Origin: DATJPR01 sp963752915
GTDB taxonomy: Bacteria > Bacteroidota > Ignavibacteria > UBA10030 > UBA6906
Reading direction: 5' to 3'
Assembly (NCBI GenBank): GCA_963752915.1
Contig: CAVVZZ010000015.1
Coordinates: 434,001-498,000, forward strand
Length of the DNA: 64,000 bases
The translations under genes were made by a program, and so were the position numbers. The notes beneath the pieces were generated by a model that ran no database searches, was not told the DNA's origin, and was given only the letters and a program-made list of their open reading frames with translations. This document shows positions 46,181 to 54,653 of this stretch, in pieces. The first letter of the stretch is position 1. Every line of letters starts with the position of its first letter.

Positions 46181-48376
46181 CGCGGTGGCGGCTCACACGC
46201 GTATTCCCGGCGATACTGCTTGCGTTTCTGCTCGTTCCACCTCGCCTTCATGCGAGTGCGGGGGACGAGCAATCCGGTGTTGCGGCGGCACGGCACGTTC
46301 TTGAGCGGGTCCTGGGTCCGAAAGCCGGGGCGTTCGCACTCATCCTTGCCCCATCGCAGGACACGCTCGAGACGTTCGAGGTCGAGGCACATAACGGCCA
46401 CGTCACCGTTCGCGCGACGAGCCCCGTCGCCCTGGTGCGAGGAGCATACACGTATCTTCGGACGGTGGGCCACTGCATGGTCTCATGGAGCGGAGCACAT
46501 CTCGATTTGCCCAACCGTCTTCCTGATTGCGACCGCTTTGCGGGAAGAACGCCGTACAGGTTTCGTCAGTACTTCAACGTCTGCACGTTCGGTTACTCGA
46601 CTGTGTGGTGGGATTGGAAAAGGTGGGAAAGGGAAATCGACTGGATGGCCCTGCACGGCATCAACATGCCGCTCGCCATGGTCGGACAAATGGGGGCGTG
46701 GCAGCGGGTGTGGGAGTCTTTCGGCATCCCTCGAGACAGCCTTCAGACGTTTTTTGTCGGACCTGCATTCTTGCCATGGCACTGGATGGGGAATATCAAT
46801 CGCCATGAGGGACCGCTCCCGCAGAACTGGATCGACAGTCAGGAAGAACTCCAGAAGAAGATCCTCGGCAGGATGAGGGAGCTCGGGATGACGCCGGTCG
46901 TCCCCGCATTCTCAGGCTTCGTCCCCGATGCCTTTCGCCGCCTGTTTCCTGCGGAACGGATATCGGAGCATCGTCACTGGAGCGGTCTGCCTGACTCAGA
47001 TCGAACCTTCGCTCTCCTGCCTGGTTCCGTCATGTTCCAGCAAGATCGGGGAGCGGTTCATCAAGGAATACCGTCGGACGTTCGGCCCCTGTTCATACTA
47101 CCTGGCGGATTCATTTAATGAACTGGATGTACCGGTCAGTGCCGACCATCGCTATGAAGAACTGGCGAGCTACGGCAATGCGGTGTACCAGTCCATCCAT
47201 CGCGGAGATTCTGCAGGGGTTTGGGTAATGCAGGGATGGCTGTTCAGCAATGCGGCGGCGTTTTGGGATTCCTCGTCTACCAGGGCCCTCCTGAGCCGCG
47301 TCCCTGATGAGCGGATGATGATCCTTGACCTCGCGAACGAGCAGTTTCACGGATGGAAGGTTCACAAGGGGTTCTACGGCAAGAAATGGATCTACAGTAT
47401 CATCCACAACTTCGGGGGGAACAATCCGCTGCGGGGCAACCTGAAGTTCGTGGCTACCGACCCGCCGACGGCCTTGCACGATCCTCTTCGGGGCAATCTC
47501 ACCGGTTACGGATTGGCGCCTGAAGGGGTGGACAACAACGAAGTGATCTACGAACTCCTCACCGACATGGGATGGCGATCGGACCCGCTGGATTTGCACG
47601 CGTGGCTTCATGACTATTGCGTTTCGCGCTACGGGTCGGTGACGCCCGGCGTGGAGCATGCGTGGCGGCTCCTGAATGCCGCCGTCTATTCTCGCACGAA
47701 CGGCCATCACATGCTCTTCGCATTTCAGCACCGGCCTTCCCTTGCACCGGTCGGCGAGGCATTCCAGGATCCGCGGGTTGACGAAGCATTGGACCTCATG
47801 CTTGCCGATGCCGATCGATATTCGAATTCATTGCTCTTCACGAACGATCTGATCGATGTCGCGGTTTATGCCGCGGGCAACCGGATCGACAGTATACTCG
47901 CGGAGGCGTGCCGCGCGCACACGGCGTCCGACGTCGCACGGTGCGATTCCCTCGCGCAAATGGCGGATGTGCTGATGCACAGGCTTGATGCGATCGTGAA
48001 CGTCAGGCCGGACCAGCGGCTGGAACGGTGGATTACCATGGCGAGGGCGGAAGGTTCATCAGAAGAAGAGAAAAACCTTTTTGAACGCAATGCCCGACGG
48101 CAGATCACGGTCTGGGGAGGTCCGGATCTGCACGACTATGCCGCGAAACTGTGGAGCGGAATGGTGCGTGACTTCTATGCCCCACGATGGAAGCTTTTCT
48201 TTTCGCTTCTCCTCAAGGGCGCCGCCGCACCGGAGATCCAGGAGCGTCTCCGGGTCTGGGAGGAACAGTGGGGGTGCGAAACAACTCTTTCTCCGCCGGA
48301 GAGCGTGAGCGACCCAGTGAATGCAATCCAGTCGCTCCTCGCCACAGAGAAATCGATGTCCCCTGTTACACGATGA
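46162..48376 (+). pseudogene. exported GH89 alpha-N-acetylglucosaminidase (NAGLU family), frameshifted
   Basis: A signal peptide (FPAILLAFLLVPPRLHASAG) and GH89 sequence: YRFRQYFNVCTFGYSTVWW, WEREIDWMALHGINMPLAM, GPAFLPWHWMGNINRHEGPL, FSGFVPDAFRRLFP. The frame breaks near 47042 after LLPGSVMFQ; the next frame carries KIGERFIKEYRRTFG, YYLADSFNELDVP (FNE, probable acid/base) and YGLAPEGVDNNEVIYEL (second catalytic Glu), ending at 48376. One extra base restores one protein of about 738 residues. It removes alpha-linked GlcNAc. ATG at 46162 has GGAAG upstream; GTG at 46150 is possible. If the break is real the catalytic half is not made. Paired with the HGSNAT-like gene. Confidence 0.88.
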
Positions 48377-48403
48377 TCACCATCTGACAAAGGAGCTCCT
48401 GCA

Positions 48404-49624
48404 ATGCGCATTCGTCTGTTCGTACTGACTGTCTCTCTTGTTCTGGGTGTTTGGGTGGAAACTCCTGCGCAGACGATATGCAGCGGCCGCATCACCGGAT
48501 CGGGAGGGAAGGACCTGCCTCTTGCCCATGCCACGCTTCTGACTCCTGATGCGGCATCAGTTGTGCAGATTGCTCAAGCATCGAACGATGGAGTCTATCG
48601 GGTTACGGCGCCTCATCCGGGCTTCTGGGTTCTCCGGTTCACCGGCGTAGGATATGCCGCTCAGAAGATCGCGCTCTATGTCCCGTCGAGGAGTCCGGTG
48701 ACGCTCGATGTCTCTCTGGGCTGCTACCACTACCTTCCGGGCGAACCCGAACTGACGGTGGTTGGGGATTTCAATCTCTGGAACATCGCTACTGCAGTCC
48801 CGCTTCTACGGGACGTCGACGGAACGTACAGTGCGACCATCCCGACGACGAAGGACAGCATCGAGTTCCGGATCCGAGGCTACCGGGACGGGGACGGCGT
48901 TGAAGGAATCAGGGATGCCTCGTATGTCCTGAACGGGGAGGGTGCTTACAACGCACGGATCAAGGCTTCAGGAGGAACGGCGCGAATCGTCGTCGATCCG
49001 CGACTGCTGGACCGGACGGGTACAGCTACACAAATCGCGTTCATTGCCGCATCAGAGAGAACACGCAAGATCGCGAGCGCAGTTCGGGAATGGTGGGAAG
49101 GCGATCATAACTACTTCCTGGCGCAGGCGCAGATCGCAATGGGACGGAAACCCCTTGACACGCCTGTCGTCGACTGGAATTCCTTGGTGGCAAGCTTACT
49201 CCAACAGGAAAACAAGGAACACGATTCGCTTGTTGCGTCGGTGCTGGCTCTCGCGCATGTGAGCACGGGCGTGAAATCGCGTCACAAGGACGTCGCTTCC
49301 TTGACGAAGTCCCTCGAACGCCTCTCGCCAACTTCAGCGGTGTGGAGCCTTAATGCGATTGCGCTGTCGGCAGCGGTGCGGAATACCAGCTGGTCCAAGA
49401 CCCGGCGCGAAGGCTATCTTCAGTCTGCGATGCAGAAAAACCCTGAACGGCGTGTCCGCGTCGCCGTGCTGTTCAGTGAGTTTGCGATCGCCTTCCAGGC
49501 GGACGCGAATGTCAAGGCTGCCAGGTACTACGATCAGTTGACCGGGGAATATGGAGATACGCCTGAGGGAAAACTGGTGAAGAAGCAGTATCCGAGGCCT
49601 GAACCTGAATCTGACACGGAATAG
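48404..49624 (+). CDS. secreted protein with CarboxypepD-like and CBM48-like domains, unknown function
   Basis: 406 residues. Signal peptide (MRIRLFVLTVSLVLGVWVETPAQ). Residues about 25-105 look like a carboxypeptidase-regulatory Ig domain (CSGRITGSGGKDLPLAHATLL). About 110-190 resembles the glycogen-binding E-set (LTVVGDFNLWN, VDGTYSATIPTTKD). The C-terminal 200 residues are helical with possible TPR-like repeats and end in a charged tail. No catalytic motif is seen. AAGGAG lies before the ATG, 27 bases after the GH89 stop; it is the last gene of the long plus-strand run and may hold or sense glycan. Confidence 0.6.
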   Translation: MRIRLFVLTVSLVLGVWVETPAQTICSGRITGSGGKDLPLAHATLLTPDAASVVQIAQASNDGVYRVTAPHPGFWVLRFTGVGYAAQKIALYVPSRSPVTLDVSLGCYHYLPGEPELTVVGDFNLWNIATAVPLLRDVDGTYSATIPTTKDSIEFRIRGYRDGDGVEGIRDASYVLNGEGAYNARIKASGGTARIVVDPRLLDRTGTATQIAFIAASERTRKIASAVREWWEGDHNYFLAQAQIAMGRKPLDTPVVDWNSLVASLLQQENKEHDSLVASVLALAHVSTGVKSRHKDVASLTKSLERLSPTSAVWSLNAIALSAAVRNTSWSKTRREGYLQSAMQKNPERRVRVAVLFSEFAIAFQADANVKAARYYDQLTGEYGDTPEGKLVKKQYPRPEPESDTE

Positions 49625-49639
49625 TCCGACGGTGACAAA

Positions 49640-49665
49640 CTGACGCGAAGAATCTCTTCAGTCAG
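49640..49665. terminator. convergent hairpin terminator candidate
   Basis: CTGAC (49640-49644) pairs with GTCAG (49661-49665) and GAAGA (49647-49651) with TCTTC (49655-49659), with a small internal loop and ATC at the tip. It lies between two converging genes and overlaps the stop of the minus-strand one. No long T-run on either side. Confidence 0.45.
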
Positions 49666-50660
49666 GCAGGCTTTCTTCCCCATATCTGTGCAGTACCAAA
49701 GGGAGTTTCAACCCTGCTGACGCCGGACAATCCCGCCTCCTTCATCCACGCACCGACTTCGGATTCCGTGTAGGTGTCCCCGGCTTCAGTCCCCACCAAC
49801 ATGTTGAGCGCAAAGAACGCACCCATTTCCGGTTCTGTTCTTTCCTCATTCATGATGAAATCCTGCACGACGACGCTCCCTGACGGCTTCAACGCCCGTG
49901 CACAGTTGGCCATCAGCCTGCGGTTTTGGTCGGCAGAGTTGCTGTGTATGATTGCAGAGAGATAGACGAGATCATACCCCGTCGGAAGTTCGTCCTTCGT
50001 GTAGTCACCCCCGACAAAATCAATTCTCTCCAGTGCCCCCTCAGCGCGGACGTATGTCTCCGTGAGGGGAAGCACCTCGGGGAGATCAAAGATGGTTGCC
50101 TTTACCCCTCGTCCTGCGCGGACGAATGCCACAGCGAATGCTCCTGAACCACCGCCGACATCGAGAACCCGCGAACCGTCCTTCAAGTGCATCTGTTCGG
50201 CAACGGCAGAAGCCTGCTTGTGCGCCCGGTAATGCATCGCTGCAATAAACGCCTCGTTCCAGGTTGCATGGTTTGCCTTCTGCGATATTCCCGATTGGAC
50301 TGAGGTGCCAACCTTGACAGCGTTTGTCAACGTGCTCCACGTGTCCCAGAGATGTACCGTGTGCATGAGACCGCCCATGTAATCCGGGCTGGTCGATACA
50401 AGGAACCTGGCACTTGCAGGCGTGTTCCGAAAAGTGCTCTTCTCCTTTACGAGCAATCCCATGACAACAACGGCATTCATCAACCGATCGGTCGAACGCC
50501 ATGCGGTGCCCAGCATTTGGGCAACCTCCTGGGAAGACCGACCATCCTCGCCGAGCATGCTGAAGACGCCGAGTTCGTATGCCGTCAGAAGCGTTCGGCT
50601 CGCCTGGAAAGCATAGGCAATTTTCCTGATGGAATCCGAGGTCGGGTGGGTTTCATTCAT
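49662..50660 (-). CDS. SAM-dependent O-methyltransferase (acetylserotonin/HIOMT-like)
   Basis: 332 residues. An N-terminal winged-helix dimerisation domain (IAYAFQASRTLLTAYELGVFSML, about residues 10-90) precedes a Rossmann methyltransferase domain with the SAM-binding loop VLDVGGGSGAFAVAF (about 166), then FDLPEVLPL, IDFVGGDYTKDELP and VVVQDFIMN. This arrangement is that of plant-type and antibiotic-pathway O-methyltransferases. Substrate unknown. ATG at 50660 has GAGGGA eight bases upstream; an earlier in-frame start at 50789 overlaps the neighbouring gene. Last gene of a minus-strand run. Confidence 0.88.
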   Translation of the reverse strand: MNETHPTSDSIRKIAYAFQASRTLLTAYELGVFSMLGEDGRSSQEVAQMLGTAWRSTDRLMNAVVVMGLLVKEKSTFRNTPASARFLVSTSPDYMGGLMHTVHLWDTWSTLTNAVKVGTSVQSGISQKANHATWNEAFIAAMHYRAHKQASAVAEQMHLKDGSRVLDVGGGSGAFAVAFVRAGRGVKATIFDLPEVLPLTETYVRAEGALERIDFVGGDYTKDELPTGYDLVYLSAIIHSNSADQNRRLMANCARALKPSGSVVVQDFIMNEERTEPEMGAFFALNMLVGTEAGDTYTESEVGAWMKEAGLSGVSRVETPFGTAQIWGRKPA

Positions 50661-50709
50661 GGGTGTGTTCCCTCGTGAGGTGACTGCAAATTCATGCACG
50701 CGAGAATCG

Positions 50710-50955
50710 CTAGATTCGCGCGAAGATGGACTTGAGGATGTCCTGGGAAAGGGTGAGACCTGCAGCACGAGCCAGAAATGGGTCAACATTCGGTGTGAAG
50801 ATTACCGACTCCGTTTGCCAATCATCGATCCCATCACCTGTAAGTTTTCCCCAGGCCAGACCGACAAACTGGGCATCGACCGGAATCCCGAGGGTCCTGA
50901 GCGCACTTTCAATGTTCCTTTTCTCTTCGACGGAGGAAAATTTGTGGATTGGCAT
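50710..50955 (-). CDS. small hypothetical protein (81 aa)
   Basis: 81 residues with a globular soluble composition, beginning MPIHKFSSVEEKRNIESAL and containing FVGLAWGKLTGDGIDDWQ. GAAGGT precedes the ATG at a suitable distance. It lies between the ABC-2 permease and methyltransferase genes on the same strand with gaps of about 50 bases, supporting a real gene. No family recognised. Confidence 0.55.
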   Translation of the reverse strand: MPIHKFSSVEEKRNIESALRTLGIPVDAQFVGLAWGKLTGDGIDDWQTESVIFTPNVDPFLARAAGLTLSQDILKSIFARI

Positions 50956-51005
50956 TGTATGACCTTCCCTTTCCCGACTGCATTCACCACACCATGAAGA
51001 TTCTT

Positions 51006-51857
51006 CTATCGCACGACATTTGGATACATCTTTCCCGCCAGGACTACGAGGATCGTCGTAGCTCCGAGAAGCGCTCCGAAATCCGGGATGAGCCCGTAGA
51101 CGCTCGTGCCGCCGTTCAGCATCAGCGCCCGAAGCGCATCGACCTCATACGTCAATGGGTTCCCGTGCGCGATGACCTGAAGCCAGCGCGGCATGATGGC
51201 AATAGGATAGATTGCGTTGCTCGCAAAGAAGAGAGGCATGGTCAGGATCTGACCCACGCCCATGAAGCGTTCGCGCGTCTTCACGATACAGGCGACAATC
51301 AACGAAAAACTCGAGAACAACGCAGAGCCCAGCACAACGATGACAAGGACGCCGAGCAGTGCCCACGGGTTCCAATTCACTTGAACGCCGAGTAACAGGG
51401 CGAGGGCATAGACAATGACCGCCTGCGTCAATCCGCGCACGCCGGCCGAAAGAGCCTTCCCCAGCACGAGCGCCGTCCGGGGCGTAGGGCTGACAAGAAG
51501 CTTGTGGATGATCCCGAGATCCCGTTCCCAGATGATCGCGATGCCATAGAAGATCGCAATGAAGAGTACGCTCTGCGCAAGGATCCCGGGGGCCATGAAA
51601 TCAAGGTACCGCATGTTCCCGGTGGGAATTGCACGAACTTGAGAAAACACCTCTCCAAAAATCAGGAGCCAGAGTGCCGGTTGGATCGCCCGTGTAATCA
51701 GTTCCGTCGAGTCGTGGCGCAGCTTACGCACCTCCAGACCGACAATGGTGAACGTCTTTCGTGCGAAGCTCGCAATGGCGGAAAGCGCCTGCGATGTTTG
51801 AATCCAGATGCTGCTAACCGAGACGGCGTGCAGTTCGCCTTGTTCGTACGATATCAC
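51006..51857 (-). CDS. ABC-2 type transporter permease
   Basis: About 283 residues, six membrane helices in the ABC-2/DrrB layout. Segments include ELITRAIQPALWLLIFGEVF, FMAPGILAQSVLFIAIFYG, the cytoplasmic loop IIWERDLGIIHKLLVSPTPR typical of the family, and LTMPLFFASNAIYPIAIMP near the end. It pairs with the ATPase just upstream to export a drug, lipid or polysaccharide. GTG at 51857 has AAGGAG upstream; the ATG at 51908 has no ribosome-binding site and would extend further into the ATPase gene. Overlap with the ATPase is about 44 bases. Confidence 0.88.
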   Translation of the reverse strand: MISYEQGELHAVSVSSIWIQTSQALSAIASFARKTFTIVGLEVRKLRHDSTELITRAIQPALWLLIFGEVFSQVRAIPTGNMRYLDFMAPGILAQSVLFIAIFYGIAIIWERDLGIIHKLLVSPTPRTALVLGKALSAGVRGLTQAVIVYALALLLGVQVNWNPWALLGVLVIVVLGSALFSSFSLIVACIVKTRERFMGVGQILTMPLFFASNAIYPIAIMPRWLQVIAHGNPLTYEVDALRALMLNGGTSVYGLIPDFGALLGATTILVVLAGKMYPNVVR

Positions 51858-52623
51858 TGTACCGTTCTCCTTCCTCAAGTGTTCCACCTGTGTAGTGCTC
51901 GAAAACATCGTCGAGTGTAGCCCCGTCGCCGCCGATCGAGGCTTTCAACTCGACCGGAGTGCCGACGGCAGTGATTTTGCCCAGGTGCATAAAGGCAACC
52001 CGGTCGCAGAGATGCTCGGCCTCTTCCATGTAGTGCGTCGTCAGGAGGATCGTGGTCCCGTAATCGGCACGCAGTTGTCCGATGCGCTCCCACACGGCAT
52101 GCCGTGCTACCGGGTCCAACCCAACCGTGGGTTCATCCAAAAAAAGGACGCGAGGCCGGTGCAGCATGCTTTGCGCGATCTCCAGCCTTCTGATCATGCC
52201 TCCCGAATAAGTCCTCACGAGTTTGTCCTGAACCGCGACGAGATCCATGAAAGCGAGCGCATTGAGAATTCGCTGCCCGCGCTCAGCGCGGGGGATATCA
52301 TAGAGCTTGGCAAACGCCTGAAGGTTTTCGCGTCCGGTAAGTGCACCGTCCGCCGAGAGAAGTTGCGGCACATAGCCGATGGCGCGGCGGACGCGTGCGG
52401 GTTGATGAATAATATCGAACCCGGCGACCCGGGCTGTGCCGGCTGTTGGCGGCAGCAACGTGGTCAGCATCTTGATGACTGTCGTTTTTCCGGCTCCGTT
52501 CGGACCCAACAGTCCGAACACCTCTCCCGCCCGGACTTCGATCGTCAGCCCATCCACAGCCGCAAGTTCTCCGTATCGACGTGTCAATGCATCCGTCGAA
52601 AGGATTACGTTTCCATTGTCCAT
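51814..52623 (-). CDS. ABC-2 type transporter ATP-binding protein (DrrA-like)
   Basis: 269 residues. Walker A LLGPNGAGKTT, Q-loop YVPQLLSADGALTG, signature TYSGGMIRRLEIAQ, Walker B VLFLDEPTVGLDP and H-loop LTTHYMEEAEHLCD all present, followed by the DrrA-type C-terminal extension (VGTPVELKASIGGDG). It powers the permease next to it. ATG at 52623 is used; ATG at 52650, just after the MacB-type gene stop, is also possible because AAGGAGG falls between the two. Confidence 0.92.
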   Translation of the reverse strand: MDNGNVILSTDALTRRYGELAAVDGLTIEVRAGEVFGLLGPNGAGKTTVIKMLTTLLPPTAGTARVAGFDIIHQPARVRRAIGYVPQLLSADGALTGRENLQAFAKLYDIPRAERGQRILNALAFMDLVAVQDKLVRTYSGGMIRRLEIAQSMLHRPRVLFLDEPTVGLDPVARHAVWERIGQLRADYGTTILLTTHYMEEAEHLCDRVAFMHLGKITAVGTPVELKASIGGDGATLDDVFEHYTGGTLEEGERYSDIVRTRRTARRLG

Positions 52624-52660
52624 ATCTGAACCATGCCTCCTTCGGGCCATTCAGCGACAT

Positions 52661-53877
52661 CTACTCGTATCGCAGAGCATCGATGGGATTCAACATTGCG
52701 GCTTTGCGCGCAGGGTAGAATCCGAAAAAGATCCCCACCGCAATCGAAAAACCAAACGACAGCACGATCGAAAACGCCGTGACAATGGTCGGCCATTTGG
52801 CGATGCTGGAAATAACGGAAGAGCCGACAACTCCAAGGATCATCCCCACGAAGCCGCCGAGAAGACTGAGCACGAGCGCCTCAATCAGGAACTGTGTCAG
52901 AATGTCTCGTCCCCGGGCACCGACAGACATACGAATGCCGATCTCCCGCGTCCGTTCCGTTACCGACACCAGCATGATGTTCATGATTCCGATTCCGCCG
53001 ACGAGCAACGAAACGGAGGCGATGCTCGCTAGAAGAACGGTCAGGATCTCGGTCGTCGCCGTTGCCGCCTGGGCGATGTCGGTCTGGTTCCGGATCGTGA
53101 AATCATCGGGGTCATATGCCGAAATCTTGTGTCGCATCCTCAGCAGCTCAGTCACTTGCTTCTGGGCGGCATCGATGGTCGACGGGCTCGTCGCAGAAAC
53201 AACGATCTGCCGGAGATAGGGGAACCGGGAGAGCCGTCGCAGGACTGTCGAGTACGGAGCAATGATGATATCGTCCTGGTCCTGACCCATCGCGTTCTGA
53301 CCCTTTTTGGCCAACACTCCAAGCACGCGGACCGGGACGTTCCGGATCCTGATCGTCTGACCTACCGGATCGCCGTCGGGGAACAAATTATCTGCCACGG
53401 TCTTGCCAAGAACGCAGACCTTTGCAGCGGACTTTACATCCTGGTCTGTGAAGTTATCGCCATAGGCGACCGTCCATTTGCGGATCTCGAGATAATCCGC
53501 ACCTTCGCCATCGATGGCTGTTCCCCAGTTCAGGTTTCCTGCGATGACTTGGCCTCCGGCCCGCGTCCCGGGAGACACGTACTGAACAGCGGGGCAGTCC
53601 CGCTGCATGGCCGTCGCGTCGTCTTCTGTGAGCGTGGTCATGGACCCCGCGCCGACGCGGATTCCGCCCTGCTGCTGAGACCCGGGAAGACAATGAGCAC
53701 ATTGGTCCCAAGCGAGGCTATCTGATCTTTCACGGAATACTCCGCGCCCTGCCCGATTGCGAGCATGGCGATGACGGCCCCAACGCCGATAATGATTCCC
53801 AGCATGGTGAGGAATGAACGCATCTTGTTCCGCCGAAGCGCACGGAATGCCGATATGAGAATCGTCAGGAGTTTCAT
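52661..53877 (-). pseudogene. MacB-type ABC transporter permease, frameshifted
   Basis: Starts with ATG at 53877 (MKLLTILISAFRALRRNKMR, then FLTMLGIIIGVGAVIAMLAI: first helix) and reads to GTNVLIVFPG, where the frame breaks near 53683. The other frame carries on as SQQQGGIRVGAGSMTTLTEDD through the periplasmic MacB domain and the last three helices (SVSLLVGGIGIMNIMLVSVTE, SVGARGRDILTQFLIEA), ending PIDALRYE at 52661. One base is missing in a short G/C run (CCCGGG), a place where sequencing errors are common. Together with the ATPase upstream it would form a tripartite macrolide/peptide-type exporter. Start overlaps the ATPase stop as ATGA. Confidence 0.85.
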
Positions 53878-54653
53878 TCGTCATCCTCCTCTTCAATTGG
53901 CAGCTCAGCCATTGCCTCGTCAGCACGTTTCGGTGCCGGGTTCGGCCGGTCAAGCCGGACCTTCCCATCGCGGAAGACGACATGGCGCTTTGCGAAACGG
54001 GCGATGTCGGGTTCGTGCGTGACCAAAACGATGGTAACACCGTCGTCGTTCAGTTGCTGGAACAGTCCCATGACCTCGATGCTTGTCCGGCTGTCCAGGT
54101 TGCCCGTGGGCTCATCGGCAAGGACGAGACTGGGATCGTTCACGAGGGCGCGTGCGATGGCCACCCGTTGCTGCTGCCCACCTGAGAGCTGATTGGGGTG
54201 ATGGTGGACACGGTCACCAAGGCCCACCCGTTCGAGGGCCGAGACGGCCTTCTGATGACGAACCCGGGTCGGGGTCGTGCCATACATCAACGGCAACTCA
54301 ACGTTTTCGATCGCTGAAGTCCTCGAGAGAAGATTGAAACCCTGGAAGACGAATCCAATTTTCTGATTCCGGATCTGTGCCAGTGCGTCGCGAGACAGGG
54401 AGCTGACGTTGATATCCTCCAGGAGGTACAGTCCTTTGGAGGGTTTGTCCAGGCATCCCAGGATATTCATGAATGTCGACTTGCCCGACCCGGACGCTCC
54501 CATAATGGTGACGAATTCCCCCCGCTCGATCGTGAGGGTTACCCCACGGAGCGCATGGACTTCCATCTCTCCCAATTGATACGTCTTGGTGACGTGTTCA
54601 ATGTGAATCAACGCGCCATCGGATCCGGGATCCGGAGACTCGGGGTGTATCAT
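53874..54653 (-). CDS. MacB-type ABC transporter ATP-binding protein (LolD/MacB family)
   Basis: 259 residues. Walker A MGASGSGKSTF, signature LSGGQQQRVAIARAL, Walker B LVLADEPTGNLD and VTHEPDIARF. The acidic tail (LPIEEEDDE) is unusual. The family uses a separate permease here, as in LolD/LolE or split MacB systems. Both ends overlap neighbours by four bases: macA-like upstream, permease downstream. Cytoplasmic. Confidence 0.93.
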   Translation of the reverse strand: MIHPESPDPGSDGALIHIEHVTKTYQLGEMEVHALRGVTLTIERGEFVTIMGASGSGKSTFMNILGCLDKPSKGLYLLEDINVSSLSRDALAQIRNQKIGFVFQGFNLLSRTSAIENVELPLMYGTTPTRVRHQKAVSALERVGLGDRVHHHPNQLSGGQQQRVAIARALVNDPSLVLADEPTGNLDSRTSIEVMGLFQQLNDDGVTIVLVTHEPDIARFAKRHVVFRDGKVRLDRPNPAPKRADEAMAELPIEEEDDE

